Below, piece after piece: positions 10,779-21,015 of a stretch of 64,000 nt of DNA. Made by a program: the position numbers and the translations under genes. Source of the DNA: Fusarium oxysporum f. sp. lycopersici 4287 (lineage: Eukaryota > Ascomycota > Sordariomycetes > Hypocreales > Nectriaceae); NCBI RefSeq assembly GCF_000149955.1, contig NC_030990.1, positions 4,577,482-4,641,481 of the forward strand, given 5' to 3'. Positions within the stretch are counted from its first letter, which is position 1. Every line of letters begins with the position of its first letter. The notes under the pieces were generated by a model. It did not search any database. It was given only the letters and a program-made list of their open reading frames with translations, and was not told the origin of the DNA.

Positions 10779-12069
10779 TTACAGCTGCTTTTTCTCCAAG
10801 CCAGTACCCCCGAAGGCATCATTCTCTACATGCCGTAGATTTAGATATCGTGCGTGTTCGGGCGAGGGAACGACAACTGGGAGGGAGAATAGCTTATGTG
10901 GCCAATGCAAGATGTATTGTTCTTGCAAGCCGTTCAAGCAATGCCTAAGCCAAATACCCCAGGTAATAAAGTAGTTCACTCCCAGCCCAGTCATCAGGTG
11001 CCTAGATATCGTTAATAAAAGGCTCGTACACTATATCAGTGCAATGACATACCACCACTATCCCTTGTTAGCTGTTTGAATGTGAGAATCATAAAGTCTT
11101 ACGTACCCCATGGCCTTCGAGGAGTATACCCCATGGCAGTCCCACTCGATGTCTCCACTGGACAAAATCACCGCAGCGTAAGTTGTCAAGTGTCCAGGCG
11201 GCAATACCTGCTGCACAGGTGATGAACCCCAAGGCCACAATCCATCGCATCTCACGAATTATAGCCTGATCAATTCGAATAGGGGAATATAGCGCTTCCT
11301 TGTCTGAGAGCGAAGTCCTGCCGGACTTGTTTGCATACTTGTCGCTCAACGTGGGACGCAAAATTGCTTCCATCGTATACAGACTTCGGAACACTGTGGC
11401 AAGAAAAAGGATGGTAAAGGTGTTTTGGTGGAATGAGGGGTCTAGAATGTAGTGGTAATATGCCTGAGAGGAGTTAGGTTATTGATATACCACACTGAAA
11501 AGATGCGAAGTACGGACTGTAATTGAAATGGATAGCACAACGAGTCCGATCCCGAGGAGTATCGAGAACAAGCGAGACCTGTCGTGTGTGAAGATTGCAT
11601 AACAGAGGATGGAAGTTGTATAGATCATGGAAAGCTCGTCTACGAGCTGCATTGGATCTAGGCACTTGTCAGGGGGCTTGCATAGCTTTGAGGAGAGGGA
11701 ACACGATACATGACAAAGTAGCATGGAAAGCAAAACTACCGCAGCCTACTAGCAAATAGCCGAGATATGCGATGACAAATACCGTGTCATGTTTGTACTT
11801 GAGGCAAGTCCGCACTCCCTGAACGCCAAGCGCCATGAATAACAGGTTGGTCAAAGTGTTGGTGATTTCCGCAGCGTAATGGCTGATGACATAGTCCTGG
11901 TGTGTGTTAGCTATGAACTGATGGATGAAAGAATTGCGGTAACGCCGAAGATCCAGAGAAAACGGGAACAACTCACCTCCTCGCACCAGTTTAAAGTGGA
12001 AGTTGGTTGTCCCCAAAATCCTTCTTGTGGTGGAGGGTACGGAATTCGGAGACTGAGCTTCTCGAACAT
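10779..12069 (-). CDS. alkaline ceramidase (YPC1/YDC1/ACER family)
   Basis: Six exons: 12069-11977, 11896-11710, 11657-11518, 11463-11107, 11057-11053 and 11001-10779, 334 residues. It hydrolyses (phyto)ceramide to sphingoid base and fatty acid in ER/Golgi membranes. Seen: WGQPTSTLNWCEEDYV near the start, several membrane helices, GSFAFHATL with the metal-binding His and the active-site Ser, VDELSM with the Asp, and HGWWHLMTG with the two further His ligands. The HGWWH motif can only be built by using a 5-nt exon (TGGTG, 11057-11053) between introns of 49 and 51 nt, each with a good branch point. The third intron has a weak donor (GTCCGT). Start chosen at the ATG giving MFEKLSLRIPYPPP before the conserved WG motif. 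Confidence 0.9.
11053..11057 (-). other. 5-nt microexon in ceramidase gene
   Basis: The exon TGGTG supplies the first Trp and two bases of the second Trp of the conserved HGWWH motif. Flanking introns are 11106-11058 (GTACGT donor, CAGCTAAC branch) and 11052-11002 (GTATGT donor, ATTAAC branch). Reading without it gives an in-frame TAG or loses WW. Confidence 0.75.
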
Positions 12070-13937
12070 GATGAAATATGGCGGCTATACGTCTCAGATT
12101 AGGTTCGGAGGGGTGATGGTTTATATCGCCGGGTGCTTCGAAACCGTTGTTGAATATACAGGGACTTCGAGAAGTGCGGCAACTTAGACTATTTATTGCT
12201 AGACGCTTTTTATTCCGCTCTATGTAGTCAATCTTGGTGCTTTGCTGGGGTTTGGAGTTTTGCCAAGGGGCCTCCAATTCCGGGTCCCGCGGGCCCCAGG
12301 TTGTGACATGGAAGCCTTTGCAGCGCAACATGACGCAGCGGATACAAATTGCCGTTAATTCGCCTAACGAGGGCACGGTTCGGGCCCGACTTTCAGCTGT
12401 GCATGGTGACAGTTCAGTGAGGCTGTTTGATACTTCTTTGTGCTCACGGATACGGACCCACTCCGATACTGCAAAATCCCCGACTAAACAAGCGTGCGCT
12501 GCCCCTGCATTATGGGCATTCACAGGCAAATGAACTAAATAGTTGACTAGGTAAAATAGTGATCCCAACGTGCCGAAGTGAGTTACAGCTACCTGAAGAC
12601 TATGTTCGCACATAAGACGAAAATGGAAGCTGTATGCATTATGAAGGCAACAGAAACTGAGGAGCACCTAAACTCCTCTGACACTATTGAGCAAATGACT
12701 TCATCTGGATGCGTATGTGACAGTTCAATAATCGAAAGGTATTGTAATTATGAACGGGCTACTATCAGAGACGTAAAGAATCGATCCTCAAGGCATTGTG
12801 CAGTCGGTAGAGCAGGCTCTATATTCTGACCTTATTAGCCCTATCTGACATCAATCGCTCCAATATGTACCACCATGCCAAACAGATCTAGCAAGCCCTG
12901 CTACTTGTTATTTTCCTTTCAAAGAATGTTATAAGAAAAAGGCCTTCTGGAATCTGACAAACCTAAATAAGAGCCGGTCTACCTTCTGCGTGTCGTGAAC
13001 TGCGCGACAACCTCGTCTCAGTCTGAGATGCTCTCGCCTGGTGTCCACTAAATTCCGGGAAATGCGCTTCGAGATAGGTATTTTCGGCCCCCGGCTTGGA
13101 GATAAGACTTAGTTTATTGCCATCAAGTCGATGCAACAGGCGCTCTTTACCGAATGGCGGGACCCTCTAATTAGTCCGTCTTTGTTTGATATGTTTAGCA
13201 GCAACTTGTCTGACTATTGGCCATCAAGGGCCTATTCTTGTTCATGTTGAAGAAAGAACTAGCATTTCCTCTGAGCCCAATAAAGAAGCATAGAAATCTG
13301 AATGGATTACAATGTGAGGCCGCACTCTCGTGGGTAATATGTAATATGCCGTGGCAGGGCCATGCAGAGGGATAGCCCAGAATGTCTAATGCATATAACG
13401 TAGCCTCCAGTATACCGCCTCCCGAAAGGCCTTGCAAGAGCTAACAGATGTCCAAATAAGCCGTCCATCTTGAAGTTTACATCTATGCCTTCGTGGCGGG
13501 ATGCCCACTAGGCTCAAGCACGAGCTTGGTCAAATAACAGGACGTATGTCATGACTATGCAAAAACGGATCGGCCGATCCTTTATTATTCAACGACGATG
13601 TTAGAAGGTGGAGCGATGCATCGTGGTAATTTAACAGATCCGCGGGCACCGAACCTAGCCGACAGTGCCTCAGCTTTTGAAGGTCAATGCTACAGAACCA
13701 CTTGGCCATAAGTTTAAACTTTAGGCTGCTGGCTCGGGCAATCAGGAAATGACTGAAAGTCAATGAATTAGTGCTACCACTGTAAAATCATTTTGACGGC
13801 CGTTTACTTCCAATTAGCTTCGTTGTACGCCCGCTCGTTGTTGAATGTTAATTACATATAAAAGATATCTCATATCCAACGGCTACATCAACCAAATCTT
13901 AGTCCTTAACTTTTATTCTTCGACCTTGGAATTAAAA
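12070..13937. other. long intergenic region, no supported gene
   Basis: Both strands hold only short open frames (up to ~100 codons) with no domain, no start context and no splice logic. The frame overlapping 11879-12187 on the plus strand is antisense to the ceramidase. A promoter for the lipoxygenase must lie at the right end. Confidence 0.5.
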
Positions 13938-15803
13938 ATGCTCTTAAATATCGCGTTGCTATTGAATGTTGCTGGGGCCATCGCAACAGCGAATCGGCCA
14001 CGACCGTTTTCACTCCCGTCAAGCAACGCTTCAGGCCGAGCTGCCGCGATTGAAAAGACGCGTCAAGGTTTCCAGTACGGAACGGATGATACCCTCATCG
14101 GTGTTAACCCATGGCCCTCGGGTCCACTCGGAAAAAAGGCCGTCAAGGCGCACTACAGTGCTTTTGAAGCAGCTGAGGCACCTGTCTACAAGCATGTTGA
14201 AGAGGATGCTGCCCACGCCCAAGCGTCCCTAAATGGGGTAAGTCATAAGCATACGGCCGGGAATGTTGACCATTGCCGTTGCTAATTTTTCAATATCAAG
14301 ACCCTCCACTTAGATTCGTTCGAAGATTATCTGAAGCTATACGATGGCCAGTGGCAGAACAGCGTTCCAGACGGGCTCGCTGAAGGAGTCCTTCGCAATG
14401 CCAAGTCCGATCTGTATTTTGCAATGGAGCGCCTCTCAGTACACCCTGAAAGTCTGCGACGAGTCAGACCAGATGAGCGCGTATCACTGCGCATCGAAGA
14501 AAAGCTTGCACGGAAGATCACGACAAAGACACAGCGTTCTCTCCAGGAAGAAGGGCGTTTATTCATCGTCGATCATAGCAGTCTGGCGAATCTGACTTTG
14601 ACAAAAGGCCGCTATGCTGGTGCTTGTGAGGCGCTGTTCTTCACTCACCCTACTACAGGGGAATTCTTACCACTAGCTATTCGTCCCAACAACGGCTCAC
14701 CTTTGATCTACACTCCTCTCGATGAAGAAAACGACTGGAATCTAGCTAAGATACTGCTTAACATGAATGATGTCTGGCATAATCAGTGGTATCACCTCGC
14801 CGCAGCTCACATCTCTTCCGACCTCATCTACATGTCAGCTACCCGGTCATTCAGTGACATGCACCCAGTCTGGGGTCTGGTCCGTCGCTGTAAGTTTGAA
14901 GCAAGCTCGCTCAAATAGCAGAACTGATTGCATCGTGTAGTGGGCGTCAACTCCTTCGCATACCGGGTGGGAGCTAGCACATCCCTCGTCAACCCCGGCG
15001 GCGACATCGAAAAGAACTTTCCTTGGAATGGCGACCAAGCAATCAAGTACAGTAAACAGGTTTGGCATTCCGAGTGCGCCCCCTGGCAGGCGAATTATCT
15101 CGAAACAAAGCTCAAGCGACGGGGTTTGATAAACTGCGATTACGGTCCTGAGCTGGAGTCATTCCCATATTACGAGGATGCATCGGTCATTTTAGATGCT
15201 CTGCGAACGTTTATCACCGCGTATATTGACGCATATTACCCTTCGGACGATGCCATCGCCGAGGATAATGAGCTCCTGGCTTGGTTCAACGAAGCAGCCA
15301 ACGTCGCCTCCATCGTTGACTTTCCGGACTCCATCACTACCAAATCGGAATTGGTCGCTGTTCTCTCCCATCACGCGTATCTCATCTCAATTCTTCATGG
15401 ATCGCTAAATAGCAATAGTCTTGTGCATTACAGTGCCGTTTTGCCGATGCACCCGCTGTCACTATATCAACCGCTGCCAAAGGACAAGGGCATCTCTAGC
15501 CTCGTGTCATTTCTTCCAGACCTAGAAGCCTCGATACAGCAGATCGTGCTCGTCACGGCGTTCAACCAAGCACAGATGGCTGGAACCACCGATTCGTTAC
15601 TTTTTCTTTTCGACGAACCTGAGTTCCATTCCCGCATCAACAAGGAGGCACGCGCAGCTTCCAAAGTGTATTCAGCCACTTTATCGAAGTTCAGTGAGGA
15701 CGTCAAAGCGAGGAAACTTGATGGTAATAGTTATAGTCAAGGAATGCCGTTTGTGTGGAATGTCTTTGATCCGAATACGGGACCCGGAATCCTTGCCGCA
15801 TAG
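13938..15803 (+). CDS. secreted lipoxygenase, manganese-lipoxygenase type
   Basis: Three exons: 13938-14237, 14301-14889 and 14941-15803, 583 residues, a normal length for fungal lipoxygenases. It should oxygenate polyunsaturated fatty acids to hydroperoxides outside the cell. Seen: an N-terminal signal peptide (MLLNIALLLNVAGAIATA); metal ligands of the fungal type, HxxxH in NQWYHLAAAHIS and HxxxN in ILHGSLNSN; and a typical WGLVRR..GVNSFAYRVGAS region. Odd point: lipoxygenases normally end in Ile or Val, whose carboxylate binds the metal; this one ends GPGILAA. A decayed copy of its 3' end lies at 17815-17960 and has the same ending, so the ending is older than that duplication. Confidence 0.9.
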
Positions 15804-16040
15804 AATACTTTCATCACGGACCGGGCGATGCTACGTTATAACCCCGTCATCAGCCCCAAGTGCATACCCTTTTATGCTATCTTTCTCTTCAATTAAACTT
15901 AGATTACCCGTGAGGAAGCACATAATGCTGAAGGAGCAATTGGGATTTAGAGCTACTAGACTATTATGTTACTGTCACGCCATTCAAGAGAAGAGAACTT
16001 GCTAAGGTTGTGAATAGCCATGCAACCACAGGTCCTGCAC

Positions 16041-17277
16041 TCATCCTGAAACTGTCACAAGCTGTAGAACCATAAAGGCCTGAATGCCAGTTGCTACAAG
16101 ACCAACAAAGCTGGACCACTCCGTCGGAGCTGCGAGATAAAGGGGCGGTGCTATAACCGTGCAGACCAATGCTAGCAACATCGGTGCCACCCAAGTGCGC
16201 TTTCGCAATCGAGGATCCGCCTTTAAAGGGATGCCTGAGATGATCAAAGTAAACCCCTGTGTGATGCAGCTTTGCATCAGAAACCAGAAATCTGCGTCTT
16301 TTGTAGTTCCCGGTGTATGGTCTGAGTAGTTGTAGGCAAGGGCAAAGGTCCAGACATTAGACAAGGTTGTTCCGACGAATGTTAACCAGAGTATCGTAGT
16401 GAATGTCTGTTAGGTTGAGGTAAGTTTATACCCAAAATTGATTACAAGGTATACGTACACCGGACTGCGTTGGAAGACCTGCTTTGGTCTCTTGAGGCGA
16501 CACTTTCGGGGTCGCTTGGACTTTACGCGCTATTTCGGGCCTAAACTATGTTTTAGCTTGCTTTTTACATGATGTACTGGACAACTCACCATCTTGCAAC
16601 CGTTCGAGGAGACTGCGAATGCTGGTGGTATAAGTTGAAGGCGCTTTCGAGAAGATCCCATCGCTCGGAAAGCACCAATCGATAATCAGATGTCAGCACC
16701 CCTTCCGAGCCTGCATCAAGCAGTGCACTCTCTATCTCGGCGGCATAATCTGTGATTCTCTTGAGGTTCCCTAGCGAGGGTTGGTGTATTTCATCCCCTG
16801 CTAAGAGATTCTGAGAGAGAAATGAGAAAGCTCTTCCCCAGTAGTAAAGGATATGTCTCTCCTTCAGGTAGAGGTTACTGAAACACAAACCGGCCGTTAT
16901 TGACATCTTGAATCTGAGTATGAGCGTCTGAATATCGGCCAGGTCGTTCAGAGCCAGTCTCTGCGCAGATACATCGCCTGGGTTGGAGGTCACCAGACGA
17001 GATTTGCTGGTAGAAATGCTGGCAATAAAAGAAGAAGAAATTGGTCTAATTTAGACAGGCTGCGAGCCACAGCATATAATTCCCTCGTTTGTGAGCGCAG
17101 GGCCGTAGTTGCTGTTGATAATTGCTTTCGGTGGTTGGGTTGCTGTTGGCATCAGCGATTAGAATGCAAAGGCTGCGCTTGAGCGTACTTACAAGGGGAG
17201 AGCCATCCCACGTTGGCTCGCCTGTGCGGGGCTCGCTGTGAGGTTTCTCCTTGACTGTAGGATGTCGTTGAGGCCAT
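16041..17277 (-). pseudogene. fungal multi-pass membrane protein of unknown function, early in-frame stop
   Basis: Four phase-consistent exons (17277-17193, 17142-16590, 16540-16459, 16406-16041) give 361 codons, but codon 59 is TAA (17053-17051) with convincing coding sequence on both sides. The first half has a soluble helical region (ILRFKMSITAGLCFSNLYL, LLAGDEIHQPSLG); the last exon encodes about four membrane helices (TFTTILWLTFVGTTLSNVW, MQSCITQGFTLIISGIPL and two more). I recognise it as a fungal hypothetical family but know no function. The TAA may be a true nonsense mutation (CAA to TAA would fit C-to-T decay), a sequencing error, or translation may start downstream at an internal Met. 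Confidence 0.55.
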
Positions 17278-17814
17278 GATTAAAGCGTCTTTAACCCCGC
17301 GACTTGATGGATCGATGATGGACTGGATGCCTTGGGCAGGCGAGGAAAGTTAGAGAGGTATTTATTGATTTGAAATAGTTACTGATAAAGGCGCAGCTTA
17401 TCGGCGGTGGCGCAGTATATTTATTGGTGGAGGCGCAGCCTAGTAGTGTTCTAGGCTATGTACATATCCTTAGGATTTCTGCCCGACTTAGGTGTTTGCT
17501 TCTGTAGTCCTCCAGCCACAGCATATTAAAAATCTAGAATTCTCTGATGCTATATCCACAATGTTATTACACTCAGTGTTAAACACCTGCGTTACGAGGT
17601 CAGGGTCATCGACGCACAACGGGGTTGAGCTCACAAATCACATAGCTGTTCTTCTTTCAAGCTTCAAGCTGCTGCGGCCAGCTGTCTTAATAGACATACG
17701 GGTCGTGTACCTATTGAATTAATGCTTGTGTTTGACTGGCCGCTGTACCGAAAAACCCTCGGCCAGTTTTATGGCAAAAGTTTCTGCAGCCAAAATTTAA
17801 ACTTGTGGGCAGCA
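17278..17814. other. intergenic with short degenerate GC-rich repeat units
   Basis: No gene supported. Around 17390-17440 the motif GGCGCAG recurs three times, each preceded by a GGTGG- or AAAG-like stretch at about 25-base spacing, a small degenerate tandem pattern. A short open frame at 17492-17722 has no recognisable features. Confidence 0.4.
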
Positions 17815-17960
17815 CCTAGTCAGCAGTCAATGATAATGGTTATAGTCACAGAATGCCTTTCATATAAAATATTTCTGATCCAGTTATGGCACCTGGGATC
17901 CTTGCTGCCTAACTGACTTTCGTGGCGGACCGGGCAATGCTATGTTACAACTACATTAAC
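17815..17960 (+). pseudogene. relic of a second lipoxygenase 3' end
   Basis: The segment matches the end of the lipoxygenase gene and its 3' flank (about 15710-15860): matching blocks include GTTATAGTCA, AGAATGCC, TTTCTGATCC, CCTGGGATCCTTGCTGCCTAA and GGCGGACCGGGC. It still encodes APGILAA followed by a stop, but the frame before it contains stops. It shows a past duplication of the lipoxygenase followed by decay. The relic's 5' boundary is uncertain. Confidence 0.75.
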
Positions 17961-18055
17961 TTGACACAGAAATCGGAGAGCTATCGATAGGTATTTATTG
18001 CCTTAATAAGCCTATTTACGGAATGTCAGTTACTCTCATGGAAGCTTGAAGCTTC

Positions 18056-19017
18056 TTATATCCCGTTTAAAGTAATATTTCTGTCGATAGTTGGAAAGGA
18101 GAAGATAGGCCTAAGTAATGAATTCCATAACAATACTCCATAGCCACTAAGACGAGTTTCCAGCGTTCCAGCGAAACATTGTTTCAGCGTGCAGCTTCTC
18201 AATTTCATGTCGTCGACGTAAGGGATGCCAATCGATATCCCCTCGCTAAGTCCGTGGCAGAATAGGAGACCGTCTTCAATCGCGATACCGTTACTGTCGC
18301 CCTGAGGTAGCATCTATTTATTGATGTTAGATGATATTACCAGTGCGAAAGGGGTAAACTACTTACAGTATGAGCGGCTTCCCCTCGAAGAAGCACTCTC
18401 CACTTGTTCCATCTTCAGTCAGGAGGAAGCATATAGAAAGGATAGTAGTACCAGTCGCTTTCATTGATGATGAGCTCTAGACCGTTGATACTGCCTACCT
18501 TAAAGCCAGCAACGTTATCCCGCTTAAGTATGACTTTGCCTTTCCGCAAAGCCTTCTATCCTTCTCGTGCGTCTTGGTTCTCTGCCATCGACATGATAGC
18601 TAGAGAATATACCTTCTCCCTCGATGGTTCGAAGTAGGTCATCAGGAACGATCCATGCTGACGTTGGGTCATCGTAGAGTCCCGAAGGACTTGCTTTCCA
18701 CCCGATATTGTTACACCAATCTGTCTAGGAGAATCACATTTGACGTGTCTGTAGGCGATGACACGGCCAGAATGCGTCTTCTTCTGCTCAAGATCCACAA
18801 CCGTGATCTGAACGAAAGAGTGTATATTATGGCATCCAAGCAGAACATCGCAACTAATAGACTCCTGCGACTTTTCAGCATCAAAATGTACGTCAAGAAT
18901 TGATCCCTCGTCATCTCTTTGGTCGTCCAACTTTTGCATATCGATGACTCGTGCCAAAACGCAAGTTTGCCAACTCCTTGGGTAATTCAGCAACGGAATC
19001 CGCCATGCCCTGCACAA
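18056..19017 (-). pseudogene. decayed gene, possibly trypsin-like peptidase
   Basis: A long reading frame from ~19017 runs through stops at 18558-18556 (TAG) and 18417-18415 (TGA) while coding character continues in the same frame (ALRKGKVILKRDNVAGF; INESDWYYYPFYMLPPD), then through a plausible intron (~18364-18314) into LPQGDSNGIAIEDGLLFCHG. That last motif resembles the GDSG region of trypsin-like peptidases, but I am not sure. In-frame TGA/TAG within good coding sequence, beside an AT-rich tract, fits RIP-type decay. Confidence 0.45.
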
Positions 19018-19379
19018 TATGATGCCTCACAACTCTCAGCACATCTGTCCCCGGGAATATCTGGCCCAGCGTCCGACCTGTTCGAATAGCCAAGACTTCG
19101 ACCGCAATTGTAATCCGACTCCAAGAGTATCGAGGTACCGTAGCACCAAGGGCGTTAGCATAATCGTTTCCCGAAGTGTTTTGACTTTCGGGCGCAGCTC
19201 GAGAATACCAATGCTAGGCGGTGGGCCTTAGAAGCTTGTTTGGGAGAGTGCAAGGGCGGCTGCAAGGCCCGCTGGAACGACAGACTATCAATCAGTTTGA
19301 GATACTCTGAAGGAAGAATAATACAAAAGTGACGCTCCCGGGCAGCCATTTCATAATCGTGAAAATGTCGCAAAAGGCG

Positions 19380-21000
19380 CTAAGTTATTTGTACTGATTT
19401 AAGCTCTCAGCCACAAGTCTCGACTGAAAATAACATGTCTGGCTCACAACCTTGACATTATACCAAAATGCCTGTCCATAGGGCTTCGTAGACTGCCCCG
19501 GGTTCTCGTGTAATAAATACACAGTCAGAAGTTGTGTACGACCTATACAGTGTGTAAAAAGGTCCTCTTGCTTGGGTCTCTTGTAACAGGGTAACCTAGT
19601 CCTTTTTTATTCTGTTATCATACTTTAGATATTTACGTTTCTGAAGAAGAATACAATTATTGTTAAGGTCTGTTGTCTAATACTACTAAAACATTAGATT
19701 TTAGAATTATATAACGATGGGTATCTGATATTTAGGAGCCACAATGGGTTGACTATATTAATTGTAGATAGACTTCGTGATCGCTTTATTTAGATACGGT
19801 TTAGCCAATTATCATAATATATTCATCCAAACCCCATTAATAAGTAATGTATTATAGTTGGCAAGTACTAAGTTAGTTATCACTTCTATTTTGTATAATT
19901 ATTCGTATTAGTTATTATACTTAGCCGTGCTTGCAAGGGGACAATTAATTAACTGAAGTTAAGAAGCAGGCAATACCGAGGTGAAACAGCTAAGATAACG
20001 CCAACTGCCGATATTATTTCACTGACTGTGTAGAATGTATTTAATTTTCTGTCCTCGCCGAAGGCCAATACCATGTGTAGTAATGCTATAGAAAGATCAG
20101 GTCTATTATCTAATACTTGTATTTATGATAAGAATAATAATATTATATATACTTACTATTATCTTATAATTACTTTAAGAAGATAATAATTACTATATTC
20201 TAATTACTAGACTTAATATATATTTATTAACCTTATTAAAGTAGTTATAACTATAGATAATTCTATCTCTTATTATTATAATACTTTACTTTTATGCTTT
20301 TATATCTCCTCTTGGGTTACGCTATTAAAGTAAAAATTAGTATATATATTTATTCTGTTTCTTACTAGCTTTAGGAAACTAATAAGCTTATTATTTGCAT
20401 TACTATATAATACTATTAGTTATTATTATAAGCCATAAACAACAGTGTCTTATTATTTTATAAATAGCATTTTAACAGGGTAAATATTAATCTAAAGCAA
20501 TAATAGAATATAATATAAAAAAGAAGATATAATATATGAATTAATAGTAAAATAAATCTAATATTTATATAGTTAATTATACCTTAGATTATAGTTCTGT
20601 TTACTTTTTATATAGTTATTTATTATTGCTGACTTTTGGCTAGTTTAAATTGATAGTTTCTGGTCTGCCCTTAAATTAGACAAAGACACTCACCGTCCTG
20701 TCAACCTTATCCCTACTTGCGTTACTGAGCAAACTGATGTTCTCTTTTTCGTTATACCTAGGCTCTATAGGTATAGGGAGGTTATAGTTTGTCCTACCCT
20801 ATGATTCGGGTTGTCTACTATCCCCTAAAGGCTATTAACACTATGAGATCCGGCTGTCAAGGTAATTAGTGGTCGGTGTGTGGCAATGACGATGGTTCCT
20901 GTTAATTATTGATGACATCACATCGTGATTCTACCTTCCGAGTATATAGTAATATAGTACCAAGTCGTAGGCACTAAATCTTGATCTTATAACTATAAAA
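19380..21000. repeat. AT-rich, RIP-like block without genes
   Basis: From about 19600 to 20640 the sequence is strongly AT-rich with many TA steps and short TTATTA/AATAAT runs and has no open frame worth naming. A less extreme part (20640-20900) contains CTATAGGTATAGGGAGGTT-like near-palindromic stretches. This is typical of an old transposon degraded by repeat-induced point mutation; the element type cannot be told. Confidence 0.65.
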
Positions 21001-21015
21001 AAAACAAGCTGATTC

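Noticed and set aside
11395..11463. Suspected frameshift in ceramidase exon 4
   Set aside because: Recounting the T run (five T) shows the exon is 357 nt and in frame throughout.
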